A stretch of DNA of 64,000 nucleotides. Source: Pseudomonas duriflava. Lineage in GTDB: Bacteria > Pseudomonadota > Gammaproteobacteria > Pseudomonadales > Pseudomonadaceae. The position numbers and the translations under genes are program-made. Numbering within the stretch: position 1 is the first letter of the stretch; the number at the start of each line of letters is the position of its first letter. Positions 54,791 through 63,034 of the stretch are shown piece after piece. Where the stretch lies: NCBI RefSeq assembly GCF_007830155.1, contig NZ_VLKY01000011.1, positions 1 through 64,000 of the forward strand, read 5' to 3'. The notes below the pieces were generated by a model. That model ran no database searches and was not told the origin of the DNA. It saw only the letters and a list, made by a program, of their open reading frames with translations.

Positions 54791-56470
54791 ATGGATACCG
54801 TTTACCTCGTCCTGATATTGCTGCTGGTGGCATCTGCTACCGGTGTGGCTGCACGTTTTCTGCCTTCTCTACCTACACCACTGGTGCAGGTGGGGGTCGG
54901 TGCCTTGATGGCTTGGCCGGCTAGTGGCCTACACGTTGAGCTAGAGCCCGAGCTCTTTATGCTCCTGTTCATTGCGCCGCTCCTGTTCGCCGATGCCCGG
55001 CGCTTTCCGCAGCGCGAATTCATGATGCTGAGAGGCCCCATCCTGGCTCTGGCGCTCGGGTTGGTGCTTGTGACGGTGGTCGGCGTTGGGTATTTCATCC
55101 ATGGGTTGTTTCCTTCAATCCCGCTGCCGGTGTGTTTTGCCTTAACGGCCATCCTGTCACCTACCGATGCTGTGGCTGTATCGGCTATTTCTGGCCGACT
55201 ACCCGTGCCGCCCCGGCTAATGCACATTCTGGAAGGCGAGTCGTTGATGAACGATGCGTCCGGCTTGGTAGCGTTAAAGTTCGCCGTCGCAGCTGTCCTA
55301 ACGGGCGCTTTTTCGCTTATGGACGCTACCTTTAGTTTCTTTGTGATTGCCGTTGGCGGTTTGGTGGTAGGCGCGGCCTTGGCTCTAGTGTTCAACTTCA
55401 TTCGAACACGTCTGATTGAGCGTCATCTGGGGGAAGCGTCGACCACCCAGATTGTGCTGCTTATCATTTTGCTGCCGTTCGCGGCTTATCTAGTGGCCGA
55501 GCATTTCCATGTGTCGGGCATTCTTTCAGCCGTTGCGGCCGGTATGGTGATTAACCGTACGGATCTGAAGCGCCAGGATCAGACCAGTAGCCGTATCCAG
55601 ACACGCACGGTATGGGACATGCTTGAGTTCACGCTTAATGCCTTGGTATTTCTGCTACTGGGCTTCCAGTTACCTCAGATCATCAATGGGGCGCTGCATC
55701 TTTCTGAACGCAACGGCGGCGGATGGGCGTTCATGGGGCTGTTGGGCTATGTCGCCTTGATATCCTTAGCTCTTCTAACCATGCGTTTCATGTGGATTCT
55801 GTTGGCGACTCGAATGCCACGTCTGCTTAGGCGCCGTACCAGCGCTCCGGCCGTGTCGAAGAAAGTTATCCTGGCCGGCACCCTGGCGGGCATCCGAGGA
55901 ACCGTAACGCTGGCTGCGGCCTTATCTCTGCCAGAACTAATGAATGATGGGACCCCCTTTCCGGCACGCGAACTGCTGATTTTTCTAGCCACCGGGGTCA
56001 TCCTGTTTACGTTGATAACGGGTAGTGTGGGATTACCCCTGGTGCTACGTAACCTGCGATTACCGCCGGACTCGAAAGCATTCGAGGAGGAGCGCAAAGC
56101 GCGTATTCAGGGCGCCGAAGCGGCAATCCGGCGGATCGAGAGGTATCGCCAGGAGAAAGCCAAGACGCTGGCCGACCATGCAGGGGATGAGGAGATCATC
56201 ATTGCTTTCAACGATGTTACCTTGCAGCTGATGGACTACTACCACAAGCGGCTTGAACTCACCGATGCTGAGCTGTCTACGCCAGTGCTGGCAGCAAGGC
56301 GTGAACTGGAACGCGAGACCCGCCTGGAGGCACTCAAGGCCGAGCGCGGCGAGTACTATAAAATGCGTAGCAAACACATCATTAACGACAGCACCCTGAG
56401 AAAACTCGTTAGGGAAGTGGATTTGCTTGAGGCAGCACTCAATGCACGTATAGCCGATGTGGCGCACTAA
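54791..56470 (+). CDS. CPA1-family Na+/H+ antiporter
   Basis: A 559-residue protein with about 12 membrane helices followed by a ~150-residue cytoplasmic helical tail. Core motifs are LTAILSPTDAVAVSAI and GESLMNDASGLVALKFAV (ND pair of CPA1 exchangers), and GIRGTVTLAAALSLP. These antiporters exchange protons for Na+ or K+ and support pH and salt homeostasis. Family (TIGR00831-like) is clear; ion preference is not. A classic terminator follows. Confidence 0.92.
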   Translation: MDTVYLVLILLLVASATGVAARFLPSLPTPLVQVGVGALMAWPASGLHVELEPELFMLLFIAPLLFADARRFPQREFMMLRGPILALALGLVLVTVVGVGYFIHGLFPSIPLPVCFALTAILSPTDAVAVSAISGRLPVPPRLMHILEGESLMNDASGLVALKFAVAAVLTGAFSLMDATFSFFVIAVGGLVVGAALALVFNFIRTRLIERHLGEASTTQIVLLIILLPFAAYLVAEHFHVSGILSAVAAGMVINRTDLKRQDQTSSRIQTRTVWDMLEFTLNALVFLLLGFQLPQIINGALHLSERNGGGWAFMGLLGYVALISLALLTMRFMWILLATRMPRLLRRRTSAPAVSKKVILAGTLAGIRGTVTLAAALSLPELMNDGTPFPARELLIFLATGVILFTLITGSVGLPLVLRNLRLPPDSKAFEEERKARIQGAEAAIRRIERYRQEKAKTLADHAGDEEIIIAFNDVTLQLMDYYHKRLELTDAELSTPVLAARRELERETRLEALKAERGEYYKMRSKHIINDSTLRKLVREVDLLEAALNARIADVAH

Positions 56471-56483
56471 CCTATGAAAGATG

Positions 56484-56506
56484 AAGCCCCTCAAAAGAGG
56501 GGCTTT
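56484..56506 (+). terminator. Rho-independent terminator after the antiporter gene
   Basis: AAGCCCCTC-AAAA-GAGGGGCTT followed by TGATC; a perfect nine-pair stem 13 bases after the stop. Confidence 0.8.
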
Positions 56507-56510
56507 GATC

Positions 56511-56825
56511 ACACCGCGTAGGCATTAACTATCACGAGAAACGCAAACTGCGCGGTTTTGTGGCTAGGTTGTTGTAGCCAGTGCTGGGTAATAGGCTGGC
56601 AGCGTTTAGCAAACTGTTTGCTAACTAATATGCTTGCAGAACGCTGGTATGAACAATGTACTTCCGGGCTGCGGGTCGATAGCAGTCTTACTCGGCTCGT
56701 ATGGAGGAAACGACCGGAAAGTGAACAGACCTTTCATCCTAAAAGATCTGTGTTTCCTGAAAGATAAGGCAGCACTAAAGTTTTTGTCGAGCTTGCCAAG
56801 AGTGTTTGGCCTGAGCGTCGAGGCT
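56511..56825. other. Intergenic stretch between converging genes, nothing recognised
   Basis: About 315 bases between the antiporter terminator and the end of the esterase gene. The overlapping frames lack ribosome sites. Confidence 0.35.
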
Positions 56826-58067
56826 TTAGTGGTTTGTTTGAGCCATAAAAAAGCGCAACATTTCCGCTGTCGCGTTGGGGCCTCGCGGATCCGTGTACGA
56901 GCCGTTTGTGCTACCTCCGGACCAAGCATGAGTCGCGCCGTGTATGGTCCATTGCTCCATTTGTACCCGCTCGTTATCAGGAAGTCGGTACAGCGTTCGG
57001 GTAAAGGCGTGGCCATCTGGAGTCTGGCCATGTTCCACTTTCGCCCGGAGCTTGCCTTTCATAGAGCACCCTGCAGGCGAAAATTGACGAACAATCTGTT
57101 CGCTGTTGCTGGGATGGACCGTTGAGTCCCGATCTCCATGAAAGACGATAACAGGTACCGGCAGAGGCCTCGCTTCGGAAGGTACGTGGGTATCGGTACA
57201 CTTTGCGCCTTGCTGCATGGCGGCAAAGGCTGAAGGCAGATCACGAGCAGCCGCATAGGGAAGCCCGGAATGAATAGCCGCGGCTGAATACAGGTCCGGA
57301 TACGTAACGGCCATGATGGCTGCCATGGCGCCTCCCGCAGACAGGCCGGCTACATAGATGCGTTGCATGTCAACCGAATACTGTGCAGCGACGCTTTCGG
57401 TCATTCCGGCAATCAAAGACGGTTCGCCCTGACCCGAATGCTGGTCAGAAGGGTTGAACCAGTTCCAGCACCGGGAGCCGTTCGCATTGCTGGATTGAGC
57501 AGGGTATAGCACCAGACAAGGCATCGTCTCGGCCAGTTCGTTGAGGCGTGTACCGGCGGCAAAATCATCTGGGTTCTGTTTACAGCCGTGCAACATCACA
57601 ATCATGGGTAATGGCTTTCCCATATAGGTGCTAGGAATGTACAACTTGTACTCCCGAGTGCCGGCGTGATTGCTGTACGACTTTGCAAGAAACTGGGCGC
57701 CTTCAGGGACCGGCTCCGGTGCCGATCGTGGCGTTTGCGGATGCAGAAGGGGGGCCAGCCCTTTAAGCTTTCCAAGCTTCTTGCGTAAGGCTGCACCAAA
57801 GCGAGTCGCTTGCAAGACGGTTTCAGTTTCTTCGGAAAAGCCTGTTGCCTTTCTTGTAGGTGTCTCTTCATCCACTACACGGTAAGTGCCTTCCAGTACC
57901 GTCTCGTTTGAGGCATTTCCCTGTGATGGTGAAGCGTTGTTGGATGTTGTATCCGATACCGCTGGGATTCCCAGGGTTCGCTGAATCAGGGACGTCGCTT
58001 CGTTAAGCTGACCACTTTGCGTTAACCGTAGGGCGTCGAGAAATTCAGAATTAAGTGGTGTTTTCAT
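56826..58067 (-). CDS. PHB-depolymerase-family esterase (LpqC/Esterase_phb type)
   Basis: The 413-residue alpha/beta hydrolase has an N-terminal ~120-residue polar extension and a catalytic domain from ~135. The oxyanion segment is MIVMLHGCKQNPDDFA, the nucleophile is in YVAGLSAGGAMAA, the Asp in VFHGDRDSTVHPSN and the His in GATHAWSGGS. No signal peptide is obvious. Such enzymes hydrolyse short-chain polyesters, feruloyl esters or acetylated sugars. It is preceded by a CopG-like gene with an 18-base gap, a recurring operon in pseudomonads. Confidence 0.87.
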   Translation of the reverse strand: MKTPLNSEFLDALRLTQSGQLNEATSLIQRTLGIPAVSDTTSNNASPSQGNASNETVLEGTYRVVDEETPTRKATGFSEETETVLQATRFGAALRKKLGKLKGLAPLLHPQTPRSAPEPVPEGAQFLAKSYSNHAGTREYKLYIPSTYMGKPLPMIVMLHGCKQNPDDFAAGTRLNELAETMPCLVLYPAQSSNANGSRCWNWFNPSDQHSGQGEPSLIAGMTESVAAQYSVDMQRIYVAGLSAGGAMAAIMAVTYPDLYSAAAIHSGLPYAAARDLPSAFAAMQQGAKCTDTHVPSEARPLPVPVIVFHGDRDSTVHPSNSEQIVRQFSPAGCSMKGKLRAKVEHGQTPDGHAFTRTLYRLPDNERVQMEQWTIHGATHAWSGGSTNGSYTDPRGPNATAEMLRFFMAQTNH

Positions 58068-58085
58068 AAGTGCCTCCAGAGCTGA

Positions 58086-58502
58086 TTACCGAATCCGATC
58101 AGCCAGGGCGGCTTTGACCGCAGCACTGGCATGAAAAGCACCGAGCACGACAAGTGAGTCGATTGTTGCTTTTGCGAGTTCGGGGGGAACATCTGTTGCA
58201 ATACTGGCGAGGCCGACAACATGGATCTGAAGCCGTTCTCCAGAAGCCTGTAACGCTTCAAGATCCTGCCGTGAGTAGTGTTGAAGTCCCAGAATGAATG
58301 TCTTGCGGATTACCGTTTCGCGAATGACATCGGCATGGGCGGCCAACTGATTGCGAATCGCGGTCTTAATAAGATCTGTCCGGTTCGAATAAAAACCCTC
58401 CTGGACCAGCAAGTCGATCTGCCCAAGATCCACGACACCAAGATTAATCGTGATCTTTTCGGTGGTCTCACCTGCTTTTGGCTTGAACGCATGTACACCC
58501 AT
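58086..58502 (-). CDS. CopG-like ribbon-helix-helix regulator
   Basis: A 138-residue protein whose residues ~15-65 (TEKITINLGVVDLGQIDLL, YSNRTDLIKTAIRNQL) form a ribbon-helix-helix DNA-binding fold. The C-terminal half (~75-138) is an unassigned domain. The start MGVHAFKPK at 58502 is chosen because AAGGAG lies six bases upstream; three other in-frame ATGs precede it. It forms an operon with the esterase downstream and probably controls that operon. Confidence 0.78.
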   Translation of the reverse strand: MGVHAFKPKAGETTEKITINLGVVDLGQIDLLVQEGFYSNRTDLIKTAIRNQLAAHADVIRETVIRKTFILGLQHYSRQDLEALQASGERLQIHVVGLASIATDVPPELAKATIDSLVVLGAFHASAAVKAALADRIR

Positions 58503-58772
58503 TACCATCTCCTTACCATCCACATGGATGGCAGAGTAGGTCATAACAAGTTTGCGTCAACGGGGCTTCCGACCACTGGGGAGTACTGTAAGTACACAGG
58601 CAAAGCGAGATGGCTCGTTCCAGAATGCGTTTTTAAATGCAATCAACAGGTTACCTGGTGAAGCGCTGACACTACGGCTTTAGGTACCGTTCAGCAGATA
58701 CGCTAATGCCAGCTGAGACTGGCTGCGAATCTTGAGAGGAAAAGCTCTATAGAGGGAGTCGGCTATACAAAA

Positions 58773-58796
58773 ACGCCCCGGCATGAGCCGGGGCGT
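58773..58796 (-). terminator. Rho-independent terminator after acetolactate synthase
   Basis: On the minus strand ACGCCCCGGC-TCAT-GCCGGGGCGT is followed by TTTTTG. A ten-pair stem plus T-run makes this a textbook terminator. Confidence 0.9.
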
Positions 58797-58815
58797 AATT
58801 CGGTAGGTGGACTGA

Positions 58816-60462
58816 TCAGACCTGAGCGCTGCGTTCCTTTATTTCAGTATGCAGGATATGGTCGTTTTCGGAGTAATCGACTGGGCAATCGATAACATGC
58901 ACGCCGGGAGTGCTCAGGCAGTGCTCTACCAACGGGCCGAAGGCCGCGGCGCTTTCCACACGATGACCCAAGGCACCATAGCTTTCGGCATAGCGCACGA
59001 AGTCCGGGTTGCCATAGTCCAGACCGTAATCCTCGAAGCCCATCTGAGCCTGCTTCCAACGGATCATGCCATAGGCGTCGTCACGCAAGATGATCACGAC
59101 CAAGTTCATCTTCAGCCGTACTGCTGTTTCCAGCTCCTGGCTATTCATCATAAAGCCGCCGTCGCCACAGACCGCTACGATCGGCGTCTGTGGATAAACG
59201 AGGCGTGCAGCCATGGCGGATGGCAGCCCGGCGCCCATGGTAGCCAGAGCATTATCCAGAAGAACGGTATTGGGCATGTACGCCTTGTAATTACGGGCGA
59301 ACCAGATTTTATAAATGCCATTATCCAGCGCCACGATGCCATCCGATGGCAGCACTTTTCGCAAGTCGGCTACTAAGCGCTGCGGATAGACAGGGAAGCG
59401 GTCATCATCAGCGCCCTCGGCGACGTGGGTTTCGTTGGCTTCACGGATTTCCAGCAAGCGCGAAAAGTCCCAGGTTGCCTGAACTTCAATCGCTTCTTTG
59501 ATTTCCCAGATGGCGTTGGCGATATCGCCTACTACTTCAATCTGAGGGAAATACACTGGGTCCACTTCGGCGGAGCGGAAGTTGATATGGACTACTTCAG
59601 TGCCACCACGGACCATAAAGAACGGTGGCTTCTCGATCACGTCATGACCAATATTGACGATCAGGTCGGCAGACTCCAGTGCGCGGTGCACGAAGTCGCC
59701 AGCAGACAGGGCCGCATTGCCAAGGAAGCGTGGGTGACGCTCGTCAACCACACCCTTGCCCATCTGCGTAGTGATGAACGGAATACCGGTTTTCTCGATC
59801 AACTGGCGCAACACGCGCGCCGTCATCTTGCGGTTGGCACCGGCGCCGATCACCAGCACTGGGCTTCGGGCCGCTTCGAGCTTGGAAACGGCTGCGCGGA
59901 TCGCCTTGTGTTCGGCCACCGGGCGCCGCGACAGGCTTGGTGCAATCGGTGTGCTCTCGGTCGTTTCGGCTGCGATGTCTTCCGGCAACTCCAGGTGCAC
60001 GGAGCCGGGCTTTTCTTCCTCTGCCAAGCGGATGGCTTCGCGGATACGGGAAGGAATGTTGTCCGCGGATGCAAGCTGATGGGTGTATTTGGTTAGGGGA
60101 GCCATCATGCCGCATACGTCCAGAATCTGGAATCGACCCTGCTTGGACTTCTTGATGGGCTTTTGGCCGGTGATCATCATCATCGGCATGCCACCCAGAT
60201 AGGCATACGCTCCAGCAGTCACCAAGTTAGTCGCGCCCGGACCCAGCGTTGACAGGCAGACACCGGTTTTGCCCGTAAGACGGCCATAGGTGGCGGCCAT
60301 GAAGCCGGCCGATTGTTCGTGACGTGTCAGGATGAGTTTGATCTGGTTAGAGCGGGAAAGAGCATCCAGCAGATCGAGGTTTTCTTCGCCAGGAATCCCG
60401 AAGATATATTCCACACCTTCGTTCTCAAGACATCTCACAACGAGTTCGGCGGCCTTTTGCAT
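58816..60462 (-). CDS. Acetolactate synthase large subunit (ThDP-dependent)
   Basis: The 548-residue enzyme condenses two pyruvates into acetolactate. The catalytic Glu lies in IFGIPGEENLDLL, the ThDP/Mg motif in VCGDGGFMMNSQELETA followed by RDDAYGM, and the FAD/dimer region in MMITGQKPIKKSKQGRFQ. The sequence groups with the PRK08322 type rather than IlvB/IlvI, and no small regulatory subunit is adjacent, so a catabolic or acetoin-linked role or another 2-keto acid is possible. A strong terminator follows. It stands upstream of no related gene. Confidence 0.88.
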   Translation of the reverse strand: MQKAAELVVRCLENEGVEYIFGIPGEENLDLLDALSRSNQIKLILTRHEQSAGFMAATYGRLTGKTGVCLSTLGPGATNLVTAGAYAYLGGMPMMMITGQKPIKKSKQGRFQILDVCGMMAPLTKYTHQLASADNIPSRIREAIRLAEEEKPGSVHLELPEDIAAETTESTPIAPSLSRRPVAEHKAIRAAVSKLEAARSPVLVIGAGANRKMTARVLRQLIEKTGIPFITTQMGKGVVDERHPRFLGNAALSAGDFVHRALESADLIVNIGHDVIEKPPFFMVRGGTEVVHINFRSAEVDPVYFPQIEVVGDIANAIWEIKEAIEVQATWDFSRLLEIREANETHVAEGADDDRFPVYPQRLVADLRKVLPSDGIVALDNGIYKIWFARNYKAYMPNTVLLDNALATMGAGLPSAMAARLVYPQTPIVAVCGDGGFMMNSQELETAVRLKMNLVVIILRDDAYGMIRWKQAQMGFEDYGLDYGNPDFVRYAESYGALGHRVESAAAFGPLVEHCLSTPGVHVIDCPVDYSENDHILHTEIKERSAQV

Positions 60463-60679
60463 GTGTCATTTCCTTTAGTACAAATCCGATAGGCTGCCTG
60501 CTCGTACTCCAAGCACCGAACGACAGTGTGCATTCATGTACACGATTGATTCGTGCGCTTCAATGGTCTCGGTTGAAAAGACGTGTAGGAGTGACTTTAT
60601 ATCGCTATCCCTTACGTCCGCCTTGAGTAGGCATGGCTTGGTCGATGTCAGCACCTCATAAAAGCCAGGAAGCTGCGCT

Positions 60680-60704
60680 CCCATCGCCGTTCGCCGACGA
60701 TGGG
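60680..60704 (-). terminator. Hairpin after the FAD oxidoreductase gene
   Basis: CCCATCG..CGATGGG with an inner CG/CG pairing forms a stem 20 bases after the stop. No T-run. The 60463-60679 gap otherwise holds no convincing gene. Confidence 0.45.
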
Positions 60705-60723
60705 ACTTCTGATGCCAAAGGAT

Positions 60724-62871
60724 TTAGTAGAGATTGTCCTCGCCCGGTATCACTTCATTAGTGTTCAGAATAGCGCGGGCTGTCTGCAAGCCTGATAGTG
60801 TGGCTGACTCCACGCAGCCCATGTTGAAACCGTTACGGATCCAGTCTCCCGTCAGGTATAGGTTGTCGAAACCCGAGGCGTGGGTTGGTAAGCGATAAAC
60901 GCTACTGCCAGCCACACTTTGTACATAGCGCTCGGTCGGGTCTACGTTGGCGCGCCAGTATTGCGCATTAAAGCGTGCCGGGCCCTCTAGCGTATCGGGT
61001 GCCATCAGGAAGTCCCAGCGGTATTGGTTGCTGCCCGGTGGGCTGGAAAGGGGCCAGAGTGCGGAAAGGCTGCCAGTAAGCAGGCCCAGGGTAGACTGCT
61101 TGACTCGCTCGGCCTGCTGCGTTGGATAATCCGGTGCCGGTACAGGCGGTGCGGCATCCGGCGTGAAAACGCCACAGAAGTAACTGATGTTTTTAGGCGC
61201 CCCCTTAGTCGGCCACGTCTCCCGGTCAACCAGATAACTGACATCGGCCCAAGAGTCCATGGCTTGGGCGGCGAAGCCTAGTAACTCTGGCGCTTCGGCA
61301 TTCGGCTTGTAACCGATCCAGCCAAGCCCTTGGGCATCCTTGTTCTGCCAGAGCTGACAGGCCTGCGTGGCTACCGTGGCAACGCCATCTGTCATGGCTT
61401 TGAAGGCCGGGTTGAGTGTAATCAGGCTCGGACAGAGTGAGGGTAGGGCAGCCAAGGAGACCCCCAGCACGACCGTATCAAAATCACGACCTTGCTCCAG
61501 GAGGAGTTCCGGCTCGTCGTACTGTTCCGGCCAGTCACTCCAAAAGGACTCCAGATTGACTTGATTTTCCTGCAGCCGTTTGGCAACGGTCTCGCTGATC
61601 TGCTCATAACGGGGGGTGGATGGCCAGCAGGGCAAACCTTCAATCATGACGAGAGGGTCATAAGGCGTGGCGGGGTTCTTCAACGGTACCTGCTGGGCGA
61701 TACGGATAGTCTGGATTCGAGAACCGGTGGCGTCCTTTACAGCTTCAAGCGCTTTGACGCGGTGGAAGAACCGGAACTCGACCCCGCGCCGCTTGAGTAC
61801 CTCATAGTAGGGCGCAAACACTACGTCGCCCATGCCGGCCTGCATACGCCATATGAAGGATTCCTTAGAGCAGGAGACTGCAGTCAGACCAGCACGCAGC
61901 AGTGTTCCGGCTTCGACGTCGGGCTGGCTCATGTCGCCGTCGCGATAAGCAAAGATACCGCCATGCAGGGCTGTCAGAATCGGCCCTTCAAGCGTGCTGG
62001 GGCTGGCGCCGTGGCCGGCAAGCCATGTTAGAAAGCTACAATCATTGATGACATCCAGGCCTTTGGCGTATAGCTCATCCGCCAGGAAGCCCAAGGTGGC
62101 AGTCAGACCGAAATCCATCAGCATCCAGAAGCGACAGATTTCTAAAGAGTGCTCGATGAAGTGGCTGGTAATATCGCGGAAACAGGTGCGTATGCCTGTA
62201 AGCAGGGCTATCAGATCGAGATGTTGTTTGCCTGGTACGGAGTCGAGCCTGGGTAGGGTATTGCGAACATGTTTCAAGCGAGCCTGCGCAGCTTCAAACT
62301 GCTCTCGGTGCAGCAGATCAATGCAGTCCTGGCGCAGGCGTTGTAGAAGCGGAAGGGAGCATGGTGCAGTGACGTGCTCTGAGCCGGTATGAGCCAACAG
62401 CCAATCGATCCAGCATGCAACCGCCTCGAAAATGGGCTTGGGCTCCCACCCTTCGCCGACCTTGCCCGGTAAAACGAGTGTTTCGATGGGCCACACGGTC
62501 CAGTGGTTCTTGAAGTGTTGCGCCAGTGCCGTATCGCGATGTGGAAAGAAGGCTTTGTCGAGAGTGGCTAGCGGAGCCTCGGGTGGGCGACCAAGCTCTT
62601 TATAGCACTGACGTAACAGATGAAAGGCGTTGTAATAAAAGCCGAACCACACATGGATACCGTGCTCTTCAATGCGTTGGTGTTCGGCCTCATTCCGGCC
62701 ACTGGCACCTTTGCCGCCCAATCGCCACCCCATCTGGTAGAGCGTGATCGAGTAGCGTGTCTGCCAGTCAGGCTCGGATGTCAGGCGGAACGCTGTGGTC
62801 AGAGACGAGACACCACCACCAAGGATGGCTATCTTGCGGAAAGCGGGAGAGTCAGAAGCGTCAACGGTCAT
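60724..62871 (-). CDS. FAD-dependent amine oxidase/phytoene desaturase-like oxidoreductase
   Basis: A large 715-residue flavoprotein. The N-terminus has the dinucleotide-binding motif IAILGGGVSSLTTAFRL, and the C-terminus the FAD motif NLYLTGDWIRNGFNMGCVE, shared with phytoene desaturases and hydroxysqualene dehydroxylases. About 250 residues more than usual are inserted in the middle. The start MTVDASDS at 62871 has AAGGA seven bases upstream. Substrate unknown; isoprenoid or carotenoid-like lipids are possible but no terpenoid genes are near. It is divergent from the kinase-domain gene at 63035. Confidence 0.8.
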   Translation of the reverse strand: MTVDASDSPAFRKIAILGGGVSSLTTAFRLTSEPDWQTRYSITLYQMGWRLGGKGASGRNEAEHQRIEEHGIHVWFGFYYNAFHLLRQCYKELGRPPEAPLATLDKAFFPHRDTALAQHFKNHWTVWPIETLVLPGKVGEGWEPKPIFEAVACWIDWLLAHTGSEHVTAPCSLPLLQRLRQDCIDLLHREQFEAAQARLKHVRNTLPRLDSVPGKQHLDLIALLTGIRTCFRDITSHFIEHSLEICRFWMLMDFGLTATLGFLADELYAKGLDVINDCSFLTWLAGHGASPSTLEGPILTALHGGIFAYRDGDMSQPDVEAGTLLRAGLTAVSCSKESFIWRMQAGMGDVVFAPYYEVLKRRGVEFRFFHRVKALEAVKDATGSRIQTIRIAQQVPLKNPATPYDPLVMIEGLPCWPSTPRYEQISETVAKRLQENQVNLESFWSDWPEQYDEPELLLEQGRDFDTVVLGVSLAALPSLCPSLITLNPAFKAMTDGVATVATQACQLWQNKDAQGLGWIGYKPNAEAPELLGFAAQAMDSWADVSYLVDRETWPTKGAPKNISYFCGVFTPDAAPPVPAPDYPTQQAERVKQSTLGLLTGSLSALWPLSSPPGSNQYRWDFLMAPDTLEGPARFNAQYWRANVDPTERYVQSVAGSSVYRLPTHASGFDNLYLTGDWIRNGFNMGCVESATLSGLQTARAILNTNEVIPGEDNLY

Positions 62872-63034
62872 AGCAACATCCTTGTAAAGTGTAAGCAAAT
62901 GAGTAGTTCCGCAAGCGCTATGTCAGCGAAGCGTTAATACTATGCGTCGTTTGGATTTTGTGCGCTAGTACACAGGCCAGGCCGGATGTTACGCACGGGC
63001 AGGATGAGAGCAACGACACGGTGAGGATAGGAAC

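Noticed and set aside
56634-57125. 163-codon plus-strand frame opposite the esterase gene
   Set aside because: Shadow of the PHB-depolymerase-like gene; no ribosome site.
60475-60684. Minus-strand frame of 69 codons between acetolactate synthase and the FAD gene
   Set aside because: It overlaps the terminator-like hairpin and has only a weak CGGCG before its ATG.
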